Origin: Edaphobacter aggregans DSM 19364
GTDB taxonomy: Bacteria; Acidobacteriota; Terriglobia; Terriglobales; Acidobacteriaceae
NCBI RefSeq assembly: GCF_000745965.1
Contig: NZ_JQKI01000014.1
Coordinates: 62,001 to 126,000 of the forward strand
Length of the DNA: 64,000 nucleotides
Reading direction: 5' to 3'
Shown here one piece after another: positions 32,598 through 42,293 of this stretch. Each line of letters starts with the position of its first letter. Position 1 is the stretch's first letter. Both the position numbers and the translations under genes were made by a program. The notes under the pieces were generated by a model. That model worked only from the letters and a program-made list of their open reading frames with translations, had not been told where the DNA came from and ran no database searches.

Positions 32598-35266
32598 CCC
32601 TTTAGCTCCTGCTGCAACTCCGCCAGCAGATGCAACGCCTCGCGCGGCGTGAGGCCATCCACGTCCACCTCCGCAATGCGGTCCACGATTCGCTGCGACA
32701 GCGGTGTGAACATCGTCATCTGCATCGCCGGAGCATAATCCGTCGCAGCCTCGCGAACCTGCTGACTCTCCGCGCGCTCGTGCAGCTTCAGCACCTCGCG
32801 GGCTCGCGCAATCACTCCGGCCGGAAGCCCGGCCAGTCGCGCGACTTCAATGCCGTAACTCTTGCTCGCAGGCCCCGCTTCAACCGCGTGCAGAAACACA
32901 ATTCCCGCCGCAGTCTCCTTCACGGTGACGCGCAGATTCCTCAACCGCTCCAGCCGTTCGGAGAGCAGCGTCAACTCGTGATAGTGTGTCGCAAACAGCG
33001 TCCGCGCGCCGATCCGGTTGTGCAGATGCTCCACCGTCGCCCACGCCAGCGACAGCCCGTCATAGGTCGCGGTTCCGCGCCCCATCTCATCCAGCAGCAC
33101 CAGCGAACGATTCGTTGCCGTATTCAGGATGGCCGCGGTCTCGGTCATCTCCACCATGAAGGTCGACCTGCCGCGCGCAACGTTGTCGCTTGCGCCGATG
33201 CGTGTGTAGATTCGGTCCACCAGTCCCAGCCTCATCTGCTCCGCAGGCACAAAGCAGCCGCACTGCGCCATGATGACCAGCAGTGCAGCTTGCCGTAGGT
33301 AAGTGCTCTTGCCTCCCATGTTCGGCCCTGTAATCAAAAGCACGGATGGTCCTGCATCGGCATCGAGATGAACCGAGTTCGGCACGAACCTTCCCGCGCC
33401 CGACTCCTCCAGCCGCCGCTCCACCACCGGGTGGCGCGCACCGATAAACTCCAGCAGTCCGCTCGCATCCACCTGCGGGCGAACCCATCCGCGCAGCGAC
33501 GCCACGTGCGCAAAGCAGGCCAGCAGATCGATCTCCGCCACGCGACGCGCCGTCTCGCGCGTGCGTCTTGCGGCATCCAGCAGTTCGCGTCGCAGCTCCG
33601 CGAAGATGCGCCGCTCGATCTCGCCTGACCGCTCCTGCGCGGTCAGAATCTTCGTCTCGTACTCCTTCAGCTCCGGCGTTGTGAAACGTTCAGCATTCAC
33701 CAGCGTCTGCTTGCGCTCGTAGTCGGCAGGCGCAGCCTTCGCATTGGCCTTGGTGACCTCGATGTAGTAGCCGAAGACGTTGTTGAACCGCACCTTCAGC
33801 GATCCGATCCCCGTGCGCTCCCGCTCTCGCTCTTCGATTGCTGCCAGCGCTTGCCTGCCACTTCGGCTCAGCTCGCGCAGTTCGTCCAGCTCCTCATTCA
33901 CCCCTGCGCGAATCACCCCGCCATCGGCGAGTGAGACCGGTGGCTCCTCCACGATCGTCTTCGCAATCCTCTCGTGCAGGTCTTCAAGAGCATCGAAGCC
34001 CGACGCCAGCGATTGCCACCTCGAAGCAGAGAGTTCCCGCACGGCGCCAAGAACTCCCGGCAGGCACGCAATCGTCGCGCCCAGCGCGATCACCTCGCGC
34101 GGCCCGGCTGAATCCAGCGCCACGCGCCCCAACAGGCGCTCAAGATCGAGCACGCCATGCATTGCCTGCCGGACGGCCTCGCGTCGGCGCAGATCGCCCA
34201 CAGCCTCAGCCACGGCCTCCAGTCGCGCTTCGATCTCGGCAAGGTCGCTCGAGGGCCGTAGCAGCGTCGCGCGCAGCAGGCGCTTTCCCATCGGCGTGCA
34301 GCATGCATCGAGCGTGTAAAACAGCGTCGTCTGCGCTGTCTCCCCCGAGAACAGCGGGTCCACCAATTCCAGATTGCGCACGCTGACCGCATCCAGCTCC
34401 AGCGAAGACGAGCGCTCGTAGAATCGCAGCCCGTCCACATGCTCCAGACCGCCCTGCTTGGTCGCCTTCATGTAGTGCAGCAGAGCGCCGGCAGCAATCG
34501 CCGCCGTCTCATGACCTCCCAGCCCCACGCCATCGAGCGAGTGAAGCTTCAGGTGATTGCGTAGCAGGGGAAGAGCATACTCAGCGCTGAAGACCCACTC
34601 CTCCACCGCGGTCTTCGTGCGAATGCCATCGAAGCCAGCGCCGTCCTCCTCGACCGATTCGCCCGCAAGGTTCGCCCCGCCCAGCAGACCGGCACCGTAC
34701 AGCAACTCCACCGGCCGCAAGCGGCCCAACTCATCAGCCATCAGCGACCACGCCGTTGTGCCGCTGAACTCCGTTGCGCGAAACTCTCCGGTCGAGAGAT
34801 CGAGCAGTCCCAGCCCACAGACCGTGGCAGCGCCCAATCCGCTCATCGCCACGCTTACCAGATAGTTGCTCTGCTCCGCTCCCAGCGATGGGTCGATCGC
34901 CGTTCCCGGCGTCAGTACACGCGTCACCTCGCGCTTCACGACGCCCTTGGCGAGCTTCGGGTCCTCCATCTGCTCGCAGATGGCGACCCGATAGCCCTTG
35001 CGCAGCAGTCGCTGCAGATAGCTCTCGGCGGCGTGGTAGGGCACGCCGCACATCGGTACGCTCTTCGCCTTATCGCGAGCCGTCAGGGTTAGCTGCAACT
35101 CACGCGCGGCCACTACGGCGTCCTCGAAGAACAGCTCGTAGAAGTCGCCCATTCGGAAGAACAGCAGCGTATCCGGGTGTGCATCCTTTGCCGCACGATA
35201 CTGTCGCATCGCCGGCGAAAGGCTGGCCATCTCGCCGCTCAGGCCCGTCATTGTCTCCTGTGTCAT
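32594..35266 (-). CDS. mutS: DNA mismatch repair protein MutS
   Basis: An 890-residue mismatch-recognition ATPase. The N-terminal mismatch-binding domain has FFRMGDFYELF, in which F and E contact the mismatch. The ATPase has Walker A GPNMGGKSTYLRQ and Walker B LVLLDEMGRGTAT, with DGLSLAWATVEHL and FATHYHEL following. Length agrees with MutS1. Alternative starts at 35311 and 35299 are in frame; none has a strong ribosome-binding site, and the ATG at 35266 gives the usual short lead (MTQETMTGLSGEM). It heads an operon with anmK and a lipoprotein. No mutL is in view. Confidence 0.95.
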   Translation of the reverse strand: MTQETMTGLSGEMASLSPAMRQYRAAKDAHPDTLLFFRMGDFYELFFEDAVVAARELQLTLTARDKAKSVPMCGVPYHAAESYLQRLLRKGYRVAICEQMEDPKLAKGVVKREVTRVLTPGTAIDPSLGAEQSNYLVSVAMSGLGAATVCGLGLLDLSTGEFRATEFSGTTAWSLMADELGRLRPVELLYGAGLLGGANLAGESVEEDGAGFDGIRTKTAVEEWVFSAEYALPLLRNHLKLHSLDGVGLGGHETAAIAAGALLHYMKATKQGGLEHVDGLRFYERSSSLELDAVSVRNLELVDPLFSGETAQTTLFYTLDACCTPMGKRLLRATLLRPSSDLAEIEARLEAVAEAVGDLRRREAVRQAMHGVLDLERLLGRVALDSAGPREVIALGATIACLPGVLGAVRELSASRWQSLASGFDALEDLHERIAKTIVEEPPVSLADGGVIRAGVNEELDELRELSRSGRQALAAIEERERERTGIGSLKVRFNNVFGYYIEVTKANAKAAPADYERKQTLVNAERFTTPELKEYETKILTAQERSGEIERRIFAELRRELLDAARRTRETARRVAEIDLLACFAHVASLRGWVRPQVDASGLLEFIGARHPVVERRLEESGAGRFVPNSVHLDADAGPSVLLITGPNMGGKSTYLRQAALLVIMAQCGCFVPAEQMRLGLVDRIYTRIGASDNVARGRSTFMVEMTETAAILNTATNRSLVLLDEMGRGTATYDGLSLAWATVEHLHNRIGARTLFATHYHELTLLSERLERLRNLRVTVKETAAGIVFLHAVEAGPASKSYGIEVARLAGLPAGVIARAREVLKLHERAESQQVREAATDYAPAMQMTMFTPLSQRIVDRIAEVDVDGLTPREALHLLAELQQELKG

Positions 35267-35361
35267 CGCAGAACCGCAGAATACCGTAACCCGCCCCATC
35301 CGTTTGTCCACACCCGATATACTGAAGATTCAGCACATCTGCACCGCTGAAATCTACTCTC

Positions 35362-36177
35362 ATGTCGCTCCTCTGGCTCAGAGTCGCAGTTCTTCTCTAC
35401 GGCATCGCCGCTCTCGCGGTGCTGCCCGCTGCGCTCTACGAGCGTCCCCGCTGGCGTCACATCGCCATCCCGGCCATGGTGGCTGCGTTGCTCTTTCACT
35501 TCGTCTCGCTGGCTGAGATGCTCAACGCCGCGCACCACCGCCTGCCCGTGGATATGTACGAGACGCTGTCACTGCTTGGACTGCTGCTCGGCGGTGCCTT
35601 TCTCATCGTCTACTGGCGCTACCGGACCGTCTCGCTCGGCGTCTTCGTGCTGCCCATCTGCTTCCTGCTGAGCCTCGTGCCGGCGGTGCTTCCCGGCCAG
35701 GAGACCACGCCCTTCTCGCAACTCCACACCGGCTGGATCTTTCTGCACATCGCGCTTCTTCTTGCAGCGTACGCTGCGCTGCTGCTCTCGCTTCTGGCCT
35801 CGGTGCTCTACCTCATCCAGGAGCGCCGCCTCAAGTCCAAGCACACGACCCCCGCCACCGCGTGGCTTCCGCCGCTTGAGACCACTGACCAGATCGCGCT
35901 CAGATCGCTGCTCTTCGGCCTGCCTTGCATGACCGCCGGTCTGCTCATCGGTTCGTGGATTGCCCAGCAGCTCTTTGGCCCCAGCTACTTTCTCGATTCC
36001 AAGGTTCTGCTCTCATTCGGGATGTGGATCGCCTACGTCGGCATGATCTACATCCGCCGCCACTCCGGCCTCCGCGGTCGCCGCGCAATCTATCTCTCCG
36101 CCTTCGTGCTCCTGGTTGTGCTTGCCGTCTGGTCGGCCAATCAGTTCTCCGCAGTCCACAGGTTTACAACGCCATGA
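35362..36177 (+). CDS. HemX-like/CcsA-superfamily membrane protein
   Basis: A 271-residue membrane protein with about eight helices, of the cytochrome c assembly (CcsA/HemX) superfamily. Conserved His are in LFHFVSLAEML and in LHTGWIFLHIALL. The tryptophan-rich heme-handling motif of CcsA (WGxxWxWD) is not seen, and the end (SYFLDSKVLLSFGMWIAYVG, RRHSGLRGRRAI) is like HemX. In Bacillus, hemX lies next to hemA and affects the HemA level. Here its stop overlaps the hemA start (ATGA), so the same pairing holds and a role in controlling or assisting HemA is likely. Confidence 0.85.
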   Translation: MSLLWLRVAVLLYGIAALAVLPAALYERPRWRHIAIPAMVAALLFHFVSLAEMLNAAHHRLPVDMYETLSLLGLLLGGAFLIVYWRYRTVSLGVFVLPICFLLSLVPAVLPGQETTPFSQLHTGWIFLHIALLLAAYAALLLSLLASVLYLIQERRLKSKHTTPATAWLPPLETTDQIALRSLLFGLPCMTAGLLIGSWIAQQLFGPSYFLDSKVLLSFGMWIAYVGMIYIRRHSGLRGRRAIYLSAFVLLVVLAVWSANQFSAVHRFTTP

Positions 36178-37478
36178 GCCGCAATCACCATCTCGTCCTC
36201 ATCGGCATCAACCACACCACGGCCCCAATCGAGGTCCGCGAGCGCCTCGCGATCCCCGCAGGCCGGCTCGCCGACGCCACCCGCACCCTCGTCCATCAGC
36301 CCGGCATTCGCGAGGGCCTCATCCTCTCCACCTGCAATCGCGTCGAGCTCCTCACGCTGCAGGAAGACAACTCTTCTGCGGGGCCCGACCTCCTCCGCTT
36401 TCTCGAGGAGTACTTCGCCGTTGCGCCCGCCACAGTCACGCCGCATCTCTACGAGTACCGCGAGCGCGAGGCCGTCCGTCATCTCTTCCGTGTCGCGAGC
36501 TCCTTGGATTCGATGGTCGTCGGGGAGCCGCAGATTCTCGGCCAGGTCAAAGAGTCCTACACCGTCGCGCGTGAAGTCGGCGCCGTCTCCGGCTCGCTCG
36601 ACTCGCTCATTCAGCGCGCCTTCACCGTCGCCAAGAAGGTCCGCTCCGAGACCCAGATCGGCTCAAGCTCTGTCTCCATCGCCTCCGTCGCCGTCGACCT
36701 CGCCCGCAAAATCTTTGGCTCGCTCCAGGGCAAGAGCGTTCTGCTCGTCGGCGCCGGCAAGATGTCCGAGCTCGCCGCCCGCCACCTCATCCAGCAGGGA
36801 GCGTCGAACATCCTCGTCGCCAACCGTACCCTTGAGCGCGCTGAAAAGATCGCTGCTCAGTTCAGCGGCACCGTCATCCCCTTCGACGCGCTCTACGATC
36901 AGGCAGCTCGCGCCGACATCGTCATCACCTCCACCGGAGCGCCGCAGAAGATCTTCGGTCCCTCCCACGGCCAGCACTTCCTGCACAGCCGCCGCAACCG
37001 GCCCATGTTCTTCATCGACATCGCCGTGCCCCGCGACGTTGACCCGCGCATGAACGAGGTCGAGGGCTGCTTCGTCTACGACATCGACGACCTGCAGCAG
37101 GTCGCCGCCGCCAACCTCGCCGACCGCAGCAGGGAAGCGCAGGCCGCGGAGAACATCGTCACCCGCGAGGTCGACAAGTACCAGCAGCGTGTTCAGTCGC
37201 TCGACGCCGCGCCCGCCATCCGCAGTCTTCAGGAGCACGCCGAGGCTCTTCGCCAGGCCGAGCTGCGCCGCAGCGCCGCACGGCTCTCCGGCCTCACCTC
37301 CGAGCAGCAGGCCGCCGTCGACGCGCTCACTCGCTCGCTCATCAACAAGTTCCTTCACGCTCCCATGACCGCACTCCGCGAGGCCGCACGCGAAGGCGAC
37401 GCGCAGACGCTTGCCGAGCTCGAGTCCCTCTACACCAATCAGTCGCGCAGTAAGCCCGAGACTTCATCCAACAAGTAG
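36174..37478 (+). CDS. hemA: Glutamyl-tRNA reductase
   Basis: A 434-residue enzyme that reduces glutamyl-tRNA to glutamate-1-semialdehyde with NADPH, the first committed step of C5 heme synthesis. The catalytic Cys is C54 in LSTCNRVEL. Further motifs are GINHTTAPIEVRE, GEPQILGQVKESY and the NADP-binding LLVGAGKMSELAARHL. The frame extends upstream to 35925 over hemX, but the ATG at 36174 starts the known N-terminus and overlaps the hemX stop. It leads the set hemA-(FecR protein)-hemC-(decarboxylase)-hemD on the plus strand. Confidence 0.97.
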   Translation: MSRNHHLVLIGINHTTAPIEVRERLAIPAGRLADATRTLVHQPGIREGLILSTCNRVELLTLQEDNSSAGPDLLRFLEEYFAVAPATVTPHLYEYREREAVRHLFRVASSLDSMVVGEPQILGQVKESYTVAREVGAVSGSLDSLIQRAFTVAKKVRSETQIGSSSVSIASVAVDLARKIFGSLQGKSVLLVGAGKMSELAARHLIQQGASNILVANRTLERAEKIAAQFSGTVIPFDALYDQAARADIVITSTGAPQKIFGPSHGQHFLHSRRNRPMFFIDIAVPRDVDPRMNEVEGCFVYDIDDLQQVAAANLADRSREAQAAENIVTREVDKYQQRVQSLDAAPAIRSLQEHAEALRQAELRRSAARLSGLTSEQQAAVDALTRSLINKFLHAPMTALREAAREGDAQTLAELESLYTNQSRSKPETSSNK

Positions 37479-37688
37479 CTTCTTGAGATCGCACCTCTTC
37501 CGGAGCACAGCCGAGGGAGTCAGCCGTGCGTCTTTGCGTGCGGCAGTTCACACCGTCCGAGTGAGGCACGCAACACGGAAGCGTCAAAATAGTTGTGTCG
37601 CGAGTCGCCCGCATCTCTATTCACTGCAACAGTTACGGGTGTGACATTTCTATCTTTAGTGCATCTAAACAACAAGAGAGGTACCACA

Positions 37689-38636
37689 ATGCCAAGGTCG
37701 AAAGTAAAAACGCTTGTTCTGCTTTCCCTGGCGACTCTTTCCGCAGCAGTCTTTGCACAGACGACTACGGTCTCGGCCCGTCCAGGGACTCTCAATTACG
37801 TCGAAGGTCAGGCGTCCATCGAAGGGCGACAGCTTGATCCCGGCTCTGCCAATAACACCACACTGCAAACAGGACAGATTCTCGTCACCACCAACGGAAA
37901 GACGGAGATCCTCCTCACTCCCGGCGTCTTTCTCCGGCTCGGAGATAATAGCGCCGCCCAGATGATCTCTTCCAACCTGACCCACACCGAGGTCCGGCTC
38001 GATCATGGCATCGCCAACGTCGAAGTTGACCAGATATACAAGCAGAACACCATCCTGATCGATCTGCCGAGCGGTCAGACTCAGCTGCTCAAGCATGGCC
38101 TCTATACCTTCGACGTGGGCAATTCGACCGTCCGCGTCTTCGACGGCGAGGCCGATGTCTTTCCTGGCAAAGACCTCCAGGCGGCGGTGAAGCCCATCGC
38201 CGTCAAGGGCGGCCATCAGCTCGTCCTCACGGGTGATGGCGGCACACCGCAGCACTTCGATAAAGACAAGGCCGAGGACGATCTCTACAAGTGGAGCAGC
38301 CTCCGCTCACAGTACCTCGGTACGGCCAACCTGAACCTCGCCTCTACGTATGCTGGGGCGTCCGGCTTCTACCCCGGCTGGTACTGGGCCGGCGGCCCCT
38401 ACGGCTACACCTGGCTGCCAGGCAACGGACTGTTCTGGAGCCCCTACGGCTACGGCTTCTACTCGCCCTATTACATCTACGGCGGAGGCCCCATCTACGG
38501 GTACGGCCGAGGCTTCTACGGCTACCGTGGCGGTTACGGCTACCGTGGTGGATACGGCTATCGCGCCGGAGGTTACGCCGGCGGCTACCATGGAGCCGTA
38601 GGCGGCTTCCGCGGCGGTGGCGGCGGTCGCCGCTAA
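37689..38636 (+). CDS. Secreted FecR-domain protein with Gly/Tyr-rich tail
   Basis: A 315-residue exported protein. The signal peptide ends AAVFAQTT. Residues about 30-190 look like a FecR-type domain: GQASIEGRQL, GQILVTTNGKTEILLTPGVFLRLG, LDHGIANVEV and DVGNSTVRVFDGEADV. The last 80 residues are Gly/Tyr-rich (PYGYGFYSPYYIYGGG, YRGGYGYRGG and repeats), as in surface or matrix-associated low-complexity tails. The ATG at 37689 after AAGAGAGG is preferred to 37593. It sits between hemA and hemC, but nothing suggests a part in heme synthesis; a terminator follows it. The 210-base gap before it shows no other gene. Confidence 0.85.
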   Translation: MPRSKVKTLVLLSLATLSAAVFAQTTTVSARPGTLNYVEGQASIEGRQLDPGSANNTTLQTGQILVTTNGKTEILLTPGVFLRLGDNSAAQMISSNLTHTEVRLDHGIANVEVDQIYKQNTILIDLPSGQTQLLKHGLYTFDVGNSTVRVFDGEADVFPGKDLQAAVKPIAVKGGHQLVLTGDGGTPQHFDKDKAEDDLYKWSSLRSQYLGTANLNLASTYAGASGFYPGWYWAGGPYGYTWLPGNGLFWSPYGYGFYSPYYIYGGGPIYGYGRGFYGYRGGYGYRGGYGYRAGGYAGGYHGAVGGFRGGGGGRR

Positions 38637-38654
38637 GGCTAGCCTCGTCTACTG

Positions 38655-38701
38655 AAGCCATCCCGGCGCGGCGGATCATCGCGGCCGGGATGGCTTCTTT
38701 G
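38655..38701 (+). terminator. Terminator between FecR-domain gene and hemC
   Basis: AAGCCATCCCGGC (38655-38667) pairs with GCCGGGATGGCTT (38684-38696), followed by CTTTG. hemC therefore probably has its own promoter. Confidence 0.75.
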
Positions 38702-38770
38702 TGTGGGCGCTCAAAACCTCTTCTCCTCATCCCAAATTCACCGGATCATCCCGTATCCTAGAGACAGGAT

Positions 38771-39745
38771 ATGAGCACCACATCCAAAAAAGATCAGGCC
38801 CCCATCCGCATCGGCTCCCGCGGTTCGCAGCTCGCGCTGTGGCAGGCCAACCATATCCTCGAGGCCCTCCGCAGCGCCGGCCACGCCGCCGAGATCGAGG
38901 TCATCCGCACCACCGGCGACCGCATGCAGCAACCCGGATTCGTGCCTCCCGCCGACCTCGACGGCAAGGGCATCTTCATCAAGGAAATCGAGGAGGCGCT
39001 CGCCGAAGGCCGCATCGATCTCGCCGTGCACTCGCTCAAGGACCTGCCCACCAAGCTCTCGCCGCGCTTCACTCTTGCGGCAATCCCCAAACGCGCAGAC
39101 GCCCGGGACGCCTGGGTCTGCGAGCCCTACTGGGGCCTGCACACGCTGCCGATGGGAGGCCGCATCGGCACCACCAGTCCGCGCCGCAAGGCGCAGATTC
39201 TCGCGCTTCGTCCCGACGTTCACTTCGTCGACGTCCGCGGCAACATCGACACTCGTCTGAAGAAGCTGGCCGCCGGCGAGTGCGACGCCCTGGTGCTCGC
39301 CGCCGCAGGTCTCGACCGCATCGGCCGCACCGAGTGGGTCCACCAGCGCTTCTCTCCCGACGAACTCTGTCCCGCCCCCGGCCAGGGCGCGCTGGCGATC
39401 GAGACGCGCAGCTGCAGTCACGTCCTCGACGAGGCGCGCGACCTCTACGTCCGTCAAGCAGTCACGGAGCTCGATGACTCCGAGACGCGCTTCTGCGTCG
39501 AGGCCGAGCGAATTACCCTCGATGCCCTCGGCGGAGGCTGCTCTCTCCCCATCGGCGCCCACTGCATCCCTGATTTCGGCAAGTGGCGCATGTTCGCCCA
39601 GGTCATCGCTCCCGACGGAGAATCTATGGTCCAGATCGACACCGAAGCCTCCCCCTCTACCGACGCCGAGACTCTCGGCCGCTGGGTGGCCGAGGACCTC
39701 AAATCCAAAGGCGCGCTCGATCTGCTGGCCTCCTCCATCGTCTAA
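38771..39745 (+). CDS. hemC: Porphobilinogen deaminase (hydroxymethylbilane synthase)
   Basis: A 324-residue enzyme that joins four porphobilinogens into hydroxymethylbilane. IRIGSRGSQLALWQA is the N-terminal block, HSLKDLP carries the catalytic Asp (D91), TTSPRRKAQIL and DVRGNIDTRL bind the substrate carboxylates, PAPGQGALAIE follows, and the dipyrromethane cofactor attaches at C257 in GGGCSLPIG. Length is normal. It is followed by the AdiA-type decarboxylase after 97 bases and then by hemD, the next enzyme in the pathway. Confidence 0.97.
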   Translation: MSTTSKKDQAPIRIGSRGSQLALWQANHILEALRSAGHAAEIEVIRTTGDRMQQPGFVPPADLDGKGIFIKEIEEALAEGRIDLAVHSLKDLPTKLSPRFTLAAIPKRADARDAWVCEPYWGLHTLPMGGRIGTTSPRRKAQILALRPDVHFVDVRGNIDTRLKKLAAGECDALVLAAAGLDRIGRTEWVHQRFSPDELCPAPGQGALAIETRSCSHVLDEARDLYVRQAVTELDDSETRFCVEAERITLDALGGGCSLPIGAHCIPDFGKWRMFAQVIAPDGESMVQIDTEASPSTDAETLGRWVAEDLKSKGALDLLASSIV

Positions 39746-39842
39746 CTCGCTCTGTCTCTGCGCCTGGGTCGAATACTCCGGGCGTTCACATTCGCGCGTC
39801 GAAAATCGCTATAAACTGCTTAACTGGAAGTTGTGAGGTGGA

Positions 39843-42251
39843 ATGAACGAAGGTCGTTGGGTACTGCTGATTGCGAGCGAAGTGGGTGGAACAGAATCGG
39901 TCTCAGACCGAGCCATGGAACGACTTGTCGAGGCCATCAAGGAAGAGGGCTACGAGGTCATCCGGACGTCCACTCCGGAGGACGGCCTGTCGCTCGTCAC
40001 CTCCGATCCTTCGCACTCTGCGATCCTCCTGGACTGGGACCTCGAAGGTGAGAGCCAGTTCGACGAGCGCGCCGCGCTGAAGATCCTCCGCGCCGTCCGC
40101 CACCGCAACAAGAAAGTCCCGATCTTCCTCATCGCGGACCGCACGCTCGTCAGTGAGCTTCCGCTCGAGGTCGTCAAGCAGGTCCACGAGTACATCCACC
40201 TCTTCGGCGACACCCCCGCCTTCATCGCCAACCGCGTCGACTTCGCCGTCGAGCGCTACCACGAGCAACTCCTCCCGCCCTACTTCCGCGAATTGAAGAA
40301 GTACACCGACCAGGGTGCCTACTCCTGGGACGCGCCCGGCCACATGGGCGGCGTTGCCTATCTCAAGCATCCCGTCGGCATGGAGTTCCAGCGCTTCTTC
40401 GGCGAAAATCTCCTCCGCTCCGACCTCGGCATCTCCACCGCGCAGCTCGGCTCATGGCTCGATCACCTCGGACCTCCGGGCGAGTCCGAACGCAACGCCG
40501 CGCGCATCTTCGGCGCCGACTGGACGTTCTTCGTCCTCGGCGGCTCCTCAACCTCCAACCAGATCATCGGCCACGGCGTCATCGCGCAGGACGACATCGT
40601 CCTCGCCGACGCGAACTGTCACAAGTCCATCTGTCACTCGCTCACCGTCACCGGCGCGCGCCCCGTCTACATGAAGCCCACGCGCAACGGTTACGGCATG
40701 ATCGGCCTCGTCCCCCTCAAGCGCTTCTGCCCCGAGTTCATCCGCGGCCTCATCGACAAGAGCCCCCTCACGAAGGGCGTTGCCAACCAGAATCCCACCT
40801 ACGCCGTCGTCACCAACTCCACCTACGACGGACTCTGCTACGACGTCAACCGCGTCGTTGAAGAGCTCTCGAAGTCCGTCCCCCGCGTGCACTTCGACGA
40901 GGCTTGGTACGCCTACGCCAAATTCCACAAGATCTATCGCGGACGCTTCGCCATGGACGTGCCCGACGACCTGCCCGAGCGCCCCACCATCTTCTCCGTG
41001 CAGTCCACGCATAAGATGCTCGCAGCCTTCTCCATGGGCTCCATGGTCCACATCAAGCTCAGCCCGCGCGCTCCGCTCGAGTTCGACCAGTTCAATGAGT
41101 CGTTCATGATGCACGGCACCACTTCGCCGTTCTATCCGCTGATCGCCTCGCTCGACGTCGCCGCCGCCATGATGGACGAGCCCGCCGGCCCCACGCTGAT
41201 GTACGAGACCATTCACGACGCCATCAGCTTCCGCAAGGCAATGTCGTCGGTCGCGCATCGTCTCCGCCGTGCCGAAAACGGCGAAGGCTGGTTCTTCCGT
41301 CTCTTTCAGCCGGAGCAGGTCACCGATCCGCATACCGGTGAGACGCATGTCTTTGAGGAGACTCCCGACGGTCTTCTCGGCTCCAACCCCGCCTGCTGGA
41401 CCCTCAAGCTCGGCGAGGATTGGCACGGCTTCAACGACGAAGACATCGCCGACGGCTACTGCATGCTCGACCCCACCAAGGTCACCATCCTCATGCCAGG
41501 CGTCAACGCGCAGGGAAGGGTCAGCGACTGGGGCATCCCCGCCGCCATCCTCACCGAGTTCCTCGACTCCCGCCGCGTCGAGATCGCCCGCACCGGCGAC
41601 TACACCGTCCTCGTCCTCTTCTCCGTCGGAACCTCCAAGGGCAAGTGGGGATCGCTGCTCGAAAATCTCTTCGAGTTCAAGCGCCTCTACGACAACGACG
41701 CTCCGCTCGAAGAGGCACTCCCTGAACTGTTGGCCAAGTACCCTCAGCGCTACCGCAACGTCACGCTCAAAGAGCTCTCCGACCAGATGCACGCCGCAAT
41801 GATCGAGCTCAACCTGCCCACGCTGGTCGGCGATGCCTGCGACGAAGACTTCGACCCCGTCCTCACGCCATCGCAGACTTATCAGAAGCTCCTGCGCAAC
41901 GAGACCGAAAAAATCCGCTTCACCCAGATGCACGGTCGCATCGGAGCCGTCATGCTCGTGCCGTATCCTCCCGGCATCCCCATGTGCATGCCCGGCGAGC
42001 GGCTCGGCGGCCCGGAAAGCCCCGTCATCCGCCTCATCCTCGCCACCGAGGAGTTCGGCAAGCGCTTCCCAGGCTTCGAGCGCGAGGTCCACGGCATCGA
42101 GGTCGACGAGCAGGGCAACTACTGGATGCGTGCCGTCGTCGAGACGCCGGGCCAGAAGCACACCAACGGAAACGGCAAGGTTCATCCCCCCAGTGCGGCG
42201 CCGCCCATCAAGAAATCCCGCAAGAGCACGGTCCGCAGAACCACGGAATAG
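39843..42251 (+). CDS. adiA: Biodegradative arginine (Orn/Lys/Arg) decarboxylase, AdiA type
   Basis: An 802-residue fold-type I PLP decarboxylase. The N-terminal wing domain (about residues 1-130) resembles a receiver fold. APGHMGGVAYLKHPVG and FVLGGSSTSNQ start the PLP domain; STHKM holds the PLP lysine (K391), and HFDEAWYAY binds the cofactor pyridine ring. Length and Lys position are closest to AdiA (arginine to agmatine plus CO2), which serves acid resistance or polyamine synthesis; lysine or ornithine as substrate cannot be excluded. The 50 residues at the C-terminus after the family end are basic (KKSRKSTVRRTTE). No arginine/agmatine antiporter is adjacent. It sits between hemC and hemD. 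Confidence 0.9.
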   Translation: MNEGRWVLLIASEVGGTESVSDRAMERLVEAIKEEGYEVIRTSTPEDGLSLVTSDPSHSAILLDWDLEGESQFDERAALKILRAVRHRNKKVPIFLIADRTLVSELPLEVVKQVHEYIHLFGDTPAFIANRVDFAVERYHEQLLPPYFRELKKYTDQGAYSWDAPGHMGGVAYLKHPVGMEFQRFFGENLLRSDLGISTAQLGSWLDHLGPPGESERNAARIFGADWTFFVLGGSSTSNQIIGHGVIAQDDIVLADANCHKSICHSLTVTGARPVYMKPTRNGYGMIGLVPLKRFCPEFIRGLIDKSPLTKGVANQNPTYAVVTNSTYDGLCYDVNRVVEELSKSVPRVHFDEAWYAYAKFHKIYRGRFAMDVPDDLPERPTIFSVQSTHKMLAAFSMGSMVHIKLSPRAPLEFDQFNESFMMHGTTSPFYPLIASLDVAAAMMDEPAGPTLMYETIHDAISFRKAMSSVAHRLRRAENGEGWFFRLFQPEQVTDPHTGETHVFEETPDGLLGSNPACWTLKLGEDWHGFNDEDIADGYCMLDPTKVTILMPGVNAQGRVSDWGIPAAILTEFLDSRRVEIARTGDYTVLVLFSVGTSKGKWGSLLENLFEFKRLYDNDAPLEEALPELLAKYPQRYRNVTLKELSDQMHAAMIELNLPTLVGDACDEDFDPVLTPSQTYQKLLRNETEKIRFTQMHGRIGAVMLVPYPPGIPMCMPGERLGGPESPVIRLILATEEFGKRFPGFEREVHGIEVDEQGNYWMRAVVETPGQKHTNGNGKVHPPSAAPPIKKSRKSTVRRTTE

Positions 42252-42256
42252 CTCGA

Positions 42257-42280
42257 AGGCCCCGGCACTCGCCGGGGCTT
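42257..42280 (+). terminator. Terminator after the decarboxylase gene
   Basis: GCCCCGGC (42259-42266) pairs with GCCGGGGC (42271-42278) around a 4-base loop, followed by TTCC. The U-run is short. Confidence 0.6.
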
Positions 42281-42293
42281 CCGAGTCTGTAAC

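Noticed and set aside
35925..36173. N-terminal extension of hemA
   Set aside because: It overlaps hemX in another frame; the family start is at 36174 with an ATGA overlap.
36141..37358. Minus-strand frames opposite hemA
   Set aside because: Shadows of hemA with Gly/Glu/Val-rich sequence and no start signals.
40548..42185. 545-residue minus-strand frame opposite the decarboxylase
   Set aside because: Acidic Glu/Gly/Val-rich shadow of a gene with strong third-position GC bias.
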